This document shows positions 1 through 6,963 of a stretch of 38,695 bases of DNA, piece by piece. How positions within the stretch are numbered: the first letter of the stretch is position 1; every line of letters begins with the position of its first letter. A program made the translations under genes and the position numbers. Below the pieces are notes generated by a model. The model searched no databases. It saw nothing but the letters and a program-made list of their open reading frames with translations, and was not told where the DNA came from. Origin of the DNA: a bacterium (GTDB taxonomy: Bacteria > Thermodesulfobiota > Thermodesulfobiia > Thermodesulfobiales > Thermodesulfobiaceae); the NCBI GenBank assembly GCA_021783475.1, contig JAJXTU010000007.1:1-38695 (forward strand), in the 5' to 3' direction.

Positions 1-2
1 TT

Positions 3-848
3 CCGATCTATGTTGTTTTTTCTTTTATCGCTTTGACCTGTTCATCTCTCCCCATTACAATATATGCATTTTTCTTCCAATGGCTAAGAAATCGCGAGGT
101 TGTCGGTAGCTTTCATTATTACACCGCTTATAGCGCCTATCAGGCTCTTGCACTACTGGCTCCTTTTATCCTTGCAGTATATAACTATAGAAAGAAATCG
201 TTTTATTTCTGGTTTGCTATCTACTTTTTTGAGCTTTTTGTGCTGTATGTATCAAGCGCAAGAGGAAGCTTTATATCCAGCATAATAGGACTTTGTTTGT
301 TTGTGATATTGATTTTTAGGACAAAGGGATTGATTGCCTCAGCAATTATTTTTGCAATTGGTTTGTTCGCTCCTATTAAAAGAAATGTAGGTATAACGAA
401 TTTTCTTGATTTATTAAACTTTACATATACTGCGAATCACGAGAGGATAATGTTCTGGAAGATAGCTATCTTTAAAATATTTCCGCTTAGTCCAATAATT
501 GGTGTAGGCGCGGGGCATTTTGCTTATCATTATAGATACCTCAACCCAAAGGACCCCCTTGCAAACTCGGTGGCTCATGCACATAACACCTTTATTCAAG
601 TTTTAACTGATATGGGAATAGTTGGCTTAATTTGTCTTGTGGCTTTGCTTTATCAGTATTACAAACAGACTATAAATTTGCTCAGAAATTCAAAAGGTTT
701 TCAGTGGGCTCTATGTTCGGTTCTTGTTACCTTTATAACGGGCTATTGGCTTGGCGAGGGACTTACTGGAAATATGTTTTACGGTAGAATGCAGCTTGAA
801 ATATTGGCTTACTTTATGACCCTCTCAACAATAAAGCTTACTGATTAG
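3..848 (+). CDS. O-antigen ligase/polymerase-like membrane protein, 5' truncated by window edge
   Basis: About 281 residues are visible. The frame is open to the first base, so the gene begins outside the window; the tracked TTG at 33 is not a convincing start. The sequence is a series of hydrophobic membrane segments. Between them is a loop holding HERIMFW and, later, GVGAGHF and AHAHNTFIQ, which is the pattern of the Wzy_C/O-antigen ligase family (RfaL/WaaL-like). Such proteins join or polymerise undecaprenyl-linked glycans at the periplasmic face of the inner membrane. The 3' end overlaps the converging GT9 gene by 11 nt, which suits a cell-surface polysaccharide locus. Whether it is a ligase or a polymerase cannot be told from sequence. 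Confidence 0.75.
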   Translation, partial: PIYVVFSFIALTCSSLPITIYAFFFQWLRNREVVGSFHYYTAYSAYQALALLAPFILAVYNYRKKSFYFWFAIYFFELFVLYVSSARGSFISSIIGLCLFVILIFRTKGLIASAIIFAIGLFAPIKRNVGITNFLDLLNFTYTANHERIMFWKIAIFKIFPLSPIIGVGAGHFAYHYRYLNPKDPLANSVAHAHNTFIQVLTDMGIVGLICLVALLYQYYKQTINLLRNSKGFQWALCSVLVTFITGYWLGEGLTGNMFYGRMQLEILAYFMTLSTIKLTD

Positions 849-1830
849 AGAGAATATCCAATGCTTTTTCATAAACCTCATCTGGGCTAATTTTTTTCAT
901 ACAAAGGTTTTCCTGACACTCTTTGTCAATACATCTATCAGAACAGAGAAGATTTTTGTATATCACCTTGTGATCTGTTTCCTCTGGGAGGGGGCCATAT
1001 ATTAGAGGTGAGGTTGGTCCAAAAAGGCTTATTGTTTTTGTGTCAAGCCCTCTGGCTATGTGAAGACTTGCTGTATCTGGACAGATTAAGAGGTTTGAGC
1101 TTTCTATTATTTTGCACAGATCCAAAAGATTTTTTGTTTTGTTTACCATATTTGTAACGTTCGATTTTGAAATAATAACGTTTGCCTTTTCTATATCTTT
1201 TTCAGATCCGATCAAGATTACCTCAAAACCATTTTTGTCAAGCATATTCGCAAGTAGGGCAAAATACTCAGGCGGCCATTCTTTTCGATACCAGCTAGAA
1301 CCAATCGAGAAAACTATCCTGTTCTTTACTCTTTCTACATTTTGTCGTATTATCCATGGCCTTGTGTCGAATATATTTATCCCCATAGCTTTTAGAACAT
1401 CAGCATAATAATAAATAATATTTTGATTTTCATTTGGATCTACATATTTTGTTAGAAAGATTTTATTTATCCCATAATCGAATCCTATTCTGTTTTTGGC
1501 GCCAGAGAGAAAAGAGACGATAGAATTTCTTGGTGAGTGGTGTAAAACTATAGCGTGATCAAAGTTCTCGCCTCTTAAAGAAGTACATAGCCTGAGAAAG
1601 GATAAGTTACCTTTGTGTTCGCTGTTTTTATCATAGAACACAACCTTTTCACATGAAGGGATAATGTTGAAAACGCTGTAAAGTGAAGAAATTTTCCTTG
1701 CAAAAAGGGTAAATTCTACGTCTTTATAATAGCTGTTTAATGCTCTTAACACTGGCGATGCTAATAATATGTCACCAATACCGGGATAGCCAAATATTAC
1801 AAGTATCTTAGTTTTCTCTTTTGAAATCAT
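838..1830 (-). CDS. Glycosyltransferase family 9 (ADP-heptose:LPS heptosyltransferase-like)
   Basis: The product is 330 aa, normal for GT9 (WaaC/WaaF/WaaQ type). It has the N-terminal Rossmann start ILVIFGYPGIGD, followed by LLASPVLRAL, as in heptosyltransferases that bind the nucleotide sugar in the C-terminal lobe. The lobe carries PDTASLHIARGL and LFGPTSP near residue 250-270, equivalent to the family's D(T/S)GxxH motif. A Cys-rich tail (CSDRCIDKECQENLC) follows, also usual in some GT9 proteins. The probable role is transfer of a heptose or related sugar to lipopolysaccharide core on the cytoplasmic side of the inner membrane. The ATG has no Shine-Dalgarno; a TATAAT box lies 6 nt before it, so the mRNA may be leaderless. 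Confidence 0.85.
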   Translation of the reverse strand: MISKEKTKILVIFGYPGIGDILLASPVLRALNSYYKDVEFTLFARKISSLYSVFNIIPSCEKVVFYDKNSEHKGNLSFLRLCTSLRGENFDHAIVLHHSPRNSIVSFLSGAKNRIGFDYGINKIFLTKYVDPNENQNIIYYYADVLKAMGINIFDTRPWIIRQNVERVKNRIVFSIGSSWYRKEWPPEYFALLANMLDKNGFEVILIGSEKDIEKANVIISKSNVTNMVNKTKNLLDLCKIIESSNLLICPDTASLHIARGLDTKTISLFGPTSPLIYGPLPEETDHKVIYKNLLCSDRCIDKECQENLCMKKISPDEVYEKALDILSNQ

Positions 1831-1836
1831 TTTTAT

Positions 1837-1842
1837 ATTATA
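1837..1842 (-). promoter_or_regulatory. -10 box immediately before the GT9 gene (possible leaderless promoter)
   Basis: On the minus strand TATAAT is followed by six bases and then the GT9 ATG. With the usual 6-7 nt from the -10 box to +1, transcription would start at the ATG. No good -35 lies 17 nt upstream (the region is A-rich); a TTGACT further upstream is too far (25 nt). Confidence 0.4.
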
Positions 1843-1913
1843 TACTTTAACTTAAATTATTTTTTACAGTCAAGGCTATAAACGGTCTTATTTAACATCA
1901 AACTTTTATTCTA

Positions 1914-1942
1914 TTAACTCTAAGTCTATTTTATGTTATACT
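1914..1942 (+). promoter_or_regulatory. Sigma-70-type promoter of the 6S RNA
   Basis: TTAACT at 1914-1919 and TATACT at 1937-1942 are separated by exactly 17 nt. The predicted start, 6-7 nt after the -10, coincides with the 5' strand of the 6S closing stem (about 1948). The 83 nt between the GT9 start and this promoter hold nothing else that can be recognised. Confidence 0.7.
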
Positions 1943-1947
1943 CTTAT

Positions 1948-2121
1948 AAGTTCCTGCGGTGCTCGTGATACTCTTGAGATCTTGAGCTAACACCGAACTT
2001 CAAGGGCAGATCTCTTCCGGCGTTGTGTTTGCATATCGCAAACAATTAGCAAGAAGGTATGCCCATTACTGTATGAGGATTGGGTTCAAGACTCTTGGCA
2101 CACGGCACTGCGGGAGTACTT
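1948..2121 (+). ncRNA. ssrS: 6S RNA (RNA polymerase-binding regulatory RNA)
   Basis: This is a 174-nt element with the diagnostic 6S closing stem. The 5' arm CCTGCGGTGCTCGTG pairs with the 3' arm CACGGCACTGCGGG with one bulge, and outside it AAGT pairs with ACTT. Inside, TTGAGCTAACACC and GGGTTCAAGACTCTTGG correspond to the conserved segments flanking the central bubble in known 6S RNAs. A matched promoter sits 6 nt upstream. 6S RNA mimics an open promoter and sequesters housekeeping RNA polymerase in stationary phase. There is no terminator at the 3' end: six bases later comes the Shine-Dalgarno of the HIT gene. The mature RNA is therefore probably processed from a longer transcript, as with E. 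coli ssrS-ygfA. Ends are good to a few nt; no covariance model was run. Confidence 0.85.
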
Positions 2122-2138
2122 TATTTAGGAGGTTTTAT

Positions 2139-2474
2139 CTGGAGAATTGCGTATTTTGCCTTATAGCAGAAAAAAAGCTTGACTCTCAGATAATATATGA
2201 GGATGATATTTCTTTAGCTTTCAAGGATATCAATCCTGTAGCTCCTTTTCATGCCCTTGTAATACCAAAGAAACATATGAAGAGTCTTAATGATGTTTCT
2301 GATTTTGGGTTAGTTTCCCATTTGTTGTATGTGTGCAATTTGATTGCCCAAAATGCAGGACTTGTTAAAGGATACAGAGTTGTTACAAATGTTGGAGATG
2401 ATGGAGGACAGACAGTGTTCCATCTTCATTTTCACGTGATTGGTGGCAGGCCAATGGAGTGGCCACCTGGATGA
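2139..2474 (+). CDS. HIT family nucleotide-binding hydrolase, CTG start
   Basis: The product is 111 aa. It begins MENCVFCLIAEKK (standard HIT N-terminus, ENC-FC zinc-type pair) and ends with HLHFHVIGG, the histidine triad HxHxHxx; the length is typical of HinT/HIT proteins. These act as nucleoside phosphoramidate or dinucleotide hydrolases in the cytosol. The ORF track extends upstream to 2025, but that extension lies inside the 6S RNA and is unlike HIT proteins. The only start that fits the family is CTG at 2139, 6 nt after a perfect AGGAGG (2127-2132). No ATG, GTG or TTG exists in frame between the 6S RNA and the conserved N-terminus. It is the first gene of the operon that continues with rpsU. 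Confidence 0.9.
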   Translation: MENCVFCLIAEKKLDSQIIYEDDISLAFKDINPVAPFHALVIPKKHMKSLNDVSDFGLVSHLLYVCNLIAQNAGLVKGYRVVTNVGDDGGQTVFHLHFHVIGGRPMEWPPG

Positions 2475-2498
2475 TAATTTTGAGGAGGTTGTTAAACT

Positions 2499-2678
2499 TT
2501 GCCAGAAATTCGTATTAACAAAGATGAATCAATAGACAGTGCATTAAAACGTTTTAACAAGGTGGTTCAACAAGAGGGAATCCTTTCTGAGGTTCGAAAA
2601 AGGGAATTTTATGAAAGTCCAAGCGTTAAGAAAAAGAAGAAGAGAGCTGAGGCTGCAAAAAAAAGAAAAAAAAGATAA
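2499..2678 (+). CDS. rpsU: 30S ribosomal protein S21
   Basis: This 59-aa gene is missing from the ORF track because of its length. It starts [18 protein letters not shown], contains [11 protein letters not shown] followed by [13 protein letters not shown], and ends in KKRKKR; this is the full pattern and length of bacterial S21. The start is TTG at 2499, with GAGGAGG at 2482-2488 and a stop codon just upstream in frame, so no other start is possible. S21 binds the 30S subunit near the anti-Shine-Dalgarno and promotes initiation. It lies 24 nt after the HIT gene and 11 nt before pgpH, inside one operon. Confidence 0.93.
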   Translation: MPEIRINKDESIDSALKRFNKVVQQEGILSEVRKREFYESPSVKKKKKRAEAAKKRKKR

Positions 2679-2689
2679 ATTAGATTAAA

Positions 2690-4732
2690 ATGTATTTCAC
2701 TCGCTTTGGCTCTCTTTTAGGTCAGCTAAAGCCTTTTTGGTTGCGATTCAAAGGGGAAGAGCTCTTTAGCTACCTGTTAATCGCGCTTATGTTATCAGCC
2801 CTTCTTTATAATATGGGAGGGGTGTATCCTTCTTTATCTGTTGGGAAGATGGTCCCTTTTGATGTGGTTTCTCCAAAAGACGCCCAAATTGTCAATACGG
2901 TTGCTACCGAGGCCCTTAAACTACAGCGAGAGAGATCTGTCCCAGATGTTCTTGTGGTATCAATTAGCAAGTTTGTTTCTGTTCAGGAGTCTGTCAACCT
3001 TTTTCTGTCAAATTTGCAGTCTACTAAGGATTTATCTGAATCTCAAAGATCTACCAAGCTAAAGGATCTGGCACCCTTTTTAACGCAAAGAGATATCACT
3101 TCTCTTATGAGTGCTAATCCAAAAGAATTGGAGGCAGACCTTAACAAAGTTTTTGCAGTTTTGCCTAGGGAAGAAAGGCTTGATGTATTATCCAATGAAG
3201 TGGCAGGGATAATAAATTCATTGAATCTCGATCCTGGCACATCTCAGTCATTTATGAATTTGATTTTGGGATATTTTAGGATAAATGCAACTGTGGATAA
3301 CGGTTTAACGAACGAGCTCAAACAAAAGGCAATCCAAGACATAGTACCAGTAGTAGTCGATGTGAAAAAGGGTCAGATTCTGGTGAGAAGCGGGGAGATT
3401 TTGACTCCTGAAAAGGCATATGTACTCAAGGAATTGGGCATTATGGACAATCTTTCGGGGATTAGAAATTTTGTAAGCCTATTTTTCTTTTCAGGGCTTC
3501 TATTGTTGGCATTTAGGTTTATTATAGCTAATTTCTCTCCAAAGATAGTTCTTGACAGAGGGCATATGATAGTCCTTGGAGTACTATCTTCTGTTTATAT
3601 ACTTTTTGTTTTTGTGTTGTTCCCTATTTCTCCGATTATCGTTCCCCTTGCCAGTGTTTCCTTGCTCCTGTCGCTGATTTTTACGCCTGCTATTTCTCTT
3701 CTTTATTCTGTTGTACTGGCTATATTAGTGTTCTTTTTTGGCAATTTTAGTTTGCTTGGATTTTATATGGCGATTATCAGCGCATTTGCCGGAGCATTTT
3801 TCGGTAGGGGCATACAGAGAAGAGGCGACTTGTCCGATACTGCTTTCCTATTTTCTCTGACCTTTTTTTTGGCTGTTTTGCTTTGGGATGTTTGGAGCGG
3901 CATAAATATACTTGATTCTTTGGGTCAGTTTGCTTTTGCTATTGCGAATGGATTTTTATCATCGATTGCTGCAATGGGAGCATTACCTTATATCGAGAGC
4001 ACTGTGGGAGTTCTTAGCCCATTGAAATTGATAGATTTATCGAATCCTAGCCATCCGCTTTTAAAGAGATTGCAAATAGAAGCTCCTGGCACATATCATC
4101 ACAGCGTAATAGTTGCTAATCTGGCGGAAACGGCAGCTGAAGAAATAAATGCCGATCCTTTATTGGCAAGAGTTGCCTCTTATTATCATGATATTGGAAA
4201 GCTGAAAAGGCCTCAATTTTTTGTAGAGAACCAGAAAAACGGCGTGAATTTGCATTCTGAAATATCGCCTTGGCTTTCTGCCACAATATTGATTTCACAT
4301 GTAAAAGATGGTGTGGAAATTGGAAAATCTTATGGAATTCCTGAAAAGATATTGGATATAGTTTCACAGCACCACGGCACAAGCTTGATCGTCTTCTTCT
4401 ACCATAAGGCTTTGCAGTCTGGATTTTCTGAGGTTGAAGAGAAGGATTTTAGATATCCTGGCCCTCTGCCAAAAACTAAGGAGGCTGCTATAGTGATGCT
4501 CGCAGATGCAGTAGAGGCTGCTGTGAGGGCTTCTTCTGGCTCGGTGTTCCCGAAGATAGACAGTTTAATTGATAGAATTTTTAAGAATAAGCTTGAGGAT
4601 GGTCAGCTCAGCGAATCTCCTATGACACTACAAGAGCTTCTAAGGATCAAGGAAGTTTTTATAAGGCTGTTTATGGGTTCTTTTCATCAAAGAATTGAAT
4701 ATCCAGATTTAGCAGAACTTAATAAAAAGTAA
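2690..4732 (+). CDS. pgpH: PgpH/YqfF-type 7TM HD-domain phosphohydrolase (c-di-AMP phosphodiesterase family)
   Basis: The product is 680 aa with the family's domain order. There is one N-terminal membrane segment, an extracytoplasmic region to about residue 255 (7TMR-HDED), about seven transmembrane helices (roughly 260-450), then a cytoplasmic HD domain. HD residues are visible as TYHHSVIVANLAE (near 467) and YYHDIGK (near 498), with further histidines in SQHHGT. The family hydrolyses cyclic di-AMP. Position directly before ybeY and dgkA is the classic neighbourhood (phoH itself is absent). The ATG at 2690 has no clear Shine-Dalgarno and follows rpsU by 11 nt, so it may rely on coupling or be weakly translated. 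Confidence 0.9.
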   Translation: MYFTRFGSLLGQLKPFWLRFKGEELFSYLLIALMLSALLYNMGGVYPSLSVGKMVPFDVVSPKDAQIVNTVATEALKLQRERSVPDVLVVSISKFVSVQESVNLFLSNLQSTKDLSESQRSTKLKDLAPFLTQRDITSLMSANPKELEADLNKVFAVLPREERLDVLSNEVAGIINSLNLDPGTSQSFMNLILGYFRINATVDNGLTNELKQKAIQDIVPVVVDVKKGQILVRSGEILTPEKAYVLKELGIMDNLSGIRNFVSLFFFSGLLLLAFRFIIANFSPKIVLDRGHMIVLGVLSSVYILFVFVLFPISPIIVPLASVSLLLSLIFTPAISLLYSVVLAILVFFFGNFSLLGFYMAIISAFAGAFFGRGIQRRGDLSDTAFLFSLTFFLAVLLWDVWSGINILDSLGQFAFAIANGFLSSIAAMGALPYIESTVGVLSPLKLIDLSNPSHPLLKRLQIEAPGTYHHSVIVANLAETAAEEINADPLLARVASYYHDIGKLKRPQFFVENQKNGVNLHSEISPWLSATILISHVKDGVEIGKSYGIPEKILDIVSQHHGTSLIVFFYHKALQSGFSEVEEKDFRYPGPLPKTKEAAIVMLADAVEAAVRASSGSVFPKIDSLIDRIFKNKLEDGQLSESPMTLQELLRIKEVFIRLFMGSFHQRIEYPDLAELNKK

Positions 4733-4784
4733 AGTTATATATTTTTTTAAATAATTTTGGAGGATTTATAAACTGGGGATTATT

Positions 4785-4826
4785 ATGAGACATTTCAAAA
4801 ATTTTGGATTTATAATTCTTACATGA
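4785..4826 (+). CDS. Putative 13-codon upstream ORF coupled to ybeY
   Basis: ATG at 4785 encodes MRHFKNFGFIILT and its TGA overlaps the ybeY ATG as ATGA. A GGGGA lies 5 nt before this ATG. A stronger GGAGG (4759-4763) lies 9 nt before an in-frame CTG (4773), which would lengthen the peptide by four residues. ybeY itself has no Shine-Dalgarno, so translation may reach it only by reinitiation. No homology is recognised and the peptide could be merely a leader. Confidence 0.4.
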   Translation: MRHFKNFGFIILT

Positions 4827-5272
4827 GTCTTGTGTTATCTAAAAGAAAACGATATAAAATAAATTACAGTGGTTTAAAAAAAGCTATTAATGAGGCTATG
4901 AAGTTTTTTGATGTAGGGACGCTCGAACTTAGTTTACTCTTGACAGATAATGACGAGATTTCACAATTAAATAAAGAGTATCTTGGAAACGATTATCCTA
5001 CAGACGTTTTGTCTTTCGAAGGCGACAGAGATTTTGGTATTTTGGGTGATATTGTAATTTCTGTTGAAAAAGCAAAAGAAGATTTTGTGTCTGACTCTTA
5101 TGGGGGATGGACTCAGGGTATTGCAACAAGTAGCTTTGAGAACTACTTATTGTGGTTGGTTATACACGGAATTTTGCACAATTTAGGATACGATCATGAC
5201 AATGAAGTTAGTGAAAGAGAAATGAGATCTAAGGAGAAAGCCTGTCTTGAAAAGGTCTCACAGTATTTATAA
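4823..5272 (+). CDS. ybeY: Endoribonuclease YbeY (16S rRNA maturation)
   Basis: The product is 149 aa, the family's usual size. The zinc-binding signature HGILHNLGYDHD lies at residues 115-126 (family HGxLHLxGYDH). The conserved LNKEYLGNDYPTDVLSFE sits near residue 50-67 and LGDIVIS near 75. YbeY processes the 3' end of 16S rRNA and takes part in ribosome quality control. Its position between pgpH and dgkA is conserved in many bacteria. The start overlaps the stop of the small upstream ORF by ATGA. No other ATG/GTG/TTG start is available upstream before an in-frame stop at 4769. Its 3' end overlaps the dgkA start. Confidence 0.93.
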   Translation: MSLVLSKRKRYKINYSGLKKAINEAMKFFDVGTLELSLLLTDNDEISQLNKEYLGNDYPTDVLSFEGDRDFGILGDIVISVEKAKEDFVSDSYGGWTQGIATSSFENYLLWLVIHGILHNLGYDHDNEVSEREMRSKEKACLEKVSQYL

Positions 5273-5657
5273 GAGCTTTTATTTTGCTATAAAGGGTTTT
5301 TTAATAGCTCTTAAAGAGGAGAGGAATCTAAAAATTCAGATGTCTATGTTTTTATTTCTTTTATTCTTAGGATTTTTACTTAGGTTTAGACCTTATGAAT
5401 GGGTTATGGTTTTGCTCTCTTCGTCTATGGTTATAGTTTCTGAGATGATTAATTCTGTAATTGAGAGAATTATGGATTTTGTTAAACCAGAATTTGATGA
5501 TAGGGTTGGGATAATAAAAGATATGTCAGCTTCCTTCGTCTTAATCGCATGTTTTTTTTCGATAATTATCTTTTTAATTTTAATTTTCAACAGAATTTCT
5601 CCACATATTGTAGGTTTTGGTAACTTTGCTAATCATTCGCTTAAGGTATTAACCTGA
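5247..5657 (+). CDS. dgkA: DgkA-family lipid kinase (diacylglycerol/undecaprenol kinase)
   Basis: The product is 136 aa with three membrane helices. The family signature SEMINSVIERIMD (ExxNxxIExxxD) is in the middle, and an N-terminal amphipathic stretch KSFYFAIKGFLIALKEERNLKIQ matches DgkA proteins. In Gram-positive-like operons this enzyme phosphorylates undecaprenol; in E. coli it acts on diacylglycerol; substrate cannot be settled here. The start is TTG at 5247 inside the end of ybeY, with AAGGAG 10 nt upstream. The tail after the third helix (RISPHIVGFGNFANHSLKVLT) is slightly longer than usual. Confidence 0.88.
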   Translation: MKRSHSIYKSFYFAIKGFLIALKEERNLKIQMSMFLFLLFLGFLLRFRPYEWVMVLLSSSMVIVSEMINSVIERIMDFVKPEFDDRVGIIKDMSASFVLIACFFSIIIFLILIFNRISPHIVGFGNFANHSLKVLT

Positions 5658-5658
5658 T

Positions 5659-6963
5659 ATGATGCCATATTTTTTATTGTCTTTATTTTTGATTATCTGT
5701 TCTGCTTTTTTGTCTTGCTCTGAGACTGTTTTTACAAAAGCCAGCAGAATCAAGATAATGCAGTGGATCAACGATAAACAGTCGAGGCATGAAAAAGCAG
5801 AATACCTCTTGATGCATCCTCAAGAAGTAATAACAACTCTTCTACTCTTGAACAACTTTGTTAATATTGCACTTTCTACTTTGATAACTTCTTTTATGAT
5901 AGAGCTCTTTTCTATCAACAATATTGGTTCTATTGCAATAGCCGCCACGTTTTCAATTGTAATATCTTCGCTCTTTATTATTGTAATAGGGGAGATAGTT
6001 CCAAAGACTATTGGTTATTATATGGCTGATAAGATATTTTTTGTTCTAATATCTTTCCTGTATCTTATGACACATATAAGCAAACCGTTTGTTTTTATGT
6101 TTACTTCAATATCGGGGACCTTTTTGATGCCATTTGGAATAAAAAACATTAAGGGATTGCCCTCGATTACAGAGAGTGAATTGAAATACCTTGTTAATGT
6201 AAGCGAGGAAGAGGGCGTAATTGAGAAAGAGGAAAAAGAAATGATTAGCGGTGTCTTTGAATTCAAAGACAAGGTTGTAAGGGAGATAATGATTCCAAGA
6301 ATTGATATGGTATGTATAAAAAAAGGCACTACTTTGAGCGACACGTTAGAAATTATTAGAAATGAAGGGCATTCGAGGTATCCTGTTTTTGATGAGGATA
6401 TAGACAATATTGTAGGCATTTTGTATGTAAAAGATATTCTTATGAATTTAGGTCCGTCGACTGATTATTCGAAAAACATTGATTCATCCCTTCGAGAAGC
6501 ATATTTTATTCCAGAAGGCAAAAATATCAGCGAACTTTTCAGGGAACTTCAGACGAAAAGGTTGTACATGGCTATTGTAATAGATGAATTTGGAGGCACT
6601 GCAGGACTTTTGACGGTCGAAGACTTAGTTGAGGAAATAGTCGGTGAAATTAGAGATGAATATGATTTCGATGAAGAGGCATTGGTGAAAGATTACACAG
6701 AAGATAGTTTTGTGGCCAATGGGAGATTGAGTCTGAGAGAATTCGCAGCCAAAATAGAACTCGATTTTGAAGACTTTATTGATGATTATAATGAAGAGAC
6801 TCTTGCAGGACTTTTGTTCGCTTTATTCGGCAAAATTCCTAAAGAGGGTGACAAAATAACATTTAAAGGTATAGAATTTAAAGTTTTAAAGGTAGATGGT
6901 AAGAGGATAAAGGATGTACTGGTCAGAATAGAGAAAGGAGAGATCGATGAAGTTAAACAATAA
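5659..6963 (+). CDS. CNNM/CorC-type membrane protein with CBS pair (HlyC/CorC family)
   Basis: The product is 434 aa. An N-terminal CNNM domain (about residues 1-190) has four hydrophobic segments and the conserved GEIVPKTIGYY. It is followed by two CBS domains (VREIMIPRIDM near 212; the second ending with VIDEFGGTAGLLTVEDLVEEIVGEI) and a C-terminal CorC_HlyC domain (after about 350). Members are implicated in magnesium/cobalt homeostasis or ion export. The gene starts one base after the dgkA stop (TGATATGATG), with ATG codons at 5659 and 5662 in frame. It overlaps pyrG by 17 nt at its 3' end, so translation of the two is probably coupled. Confidence 0.88.
   Translation: MMPYFLLSLFLIICSAFLSCSETVFTKASRIKIMQWINDKQSRHEKAEYLLMHPQEVITTLLLLNNFVNIALSTLITSFMIELFSINNIGSIAIAATFSIVISSLFIIVIGEIVPKTIGYYMADKIFFVLISFLYLMTHISKPFVFMFTSISGTFLMPFGIKNIKGLPSITESELKYLVNVSEEEGVIEKEEKEMISGVFEFKDKVVREIMIPRIDMVCIKKGTTLSDTLEIIRNEGHSRYPVFDEDIDNIVGILYVKDILMNLGPSTDYSKNIDSSLREAYFIPEGKNISELFRELQTKRLYMAIVIDEFGGTAGLLTVEDLVEEIVGEIRDEYDFDEEALVKDYTEDSFVANGRLSLREFAAKIELDFEDFIDDYNEETLAGLLFALFGKIPKEGDKITFKGIEFKVLKVDGKRIKDVLVRIEKGEIDEVKQ

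Noticed and set aside
2025-2138. N-terminal extension of the HIT ORF (MFAYRKQLARR...)
   Set aside because: It lies inside the 6S RNA and does not resemble HIT proteins; the AGGAGG/CTG 2139 start gives the family N-terminus.
2620-2690. Possible frameshift in the lysine-rich tail of rpsU
   Set aside because: On first reading the purine run seemed out of phase, but counting back from the pgpH ATG (2690) gives an intact 59-codon frame ending at 2678.
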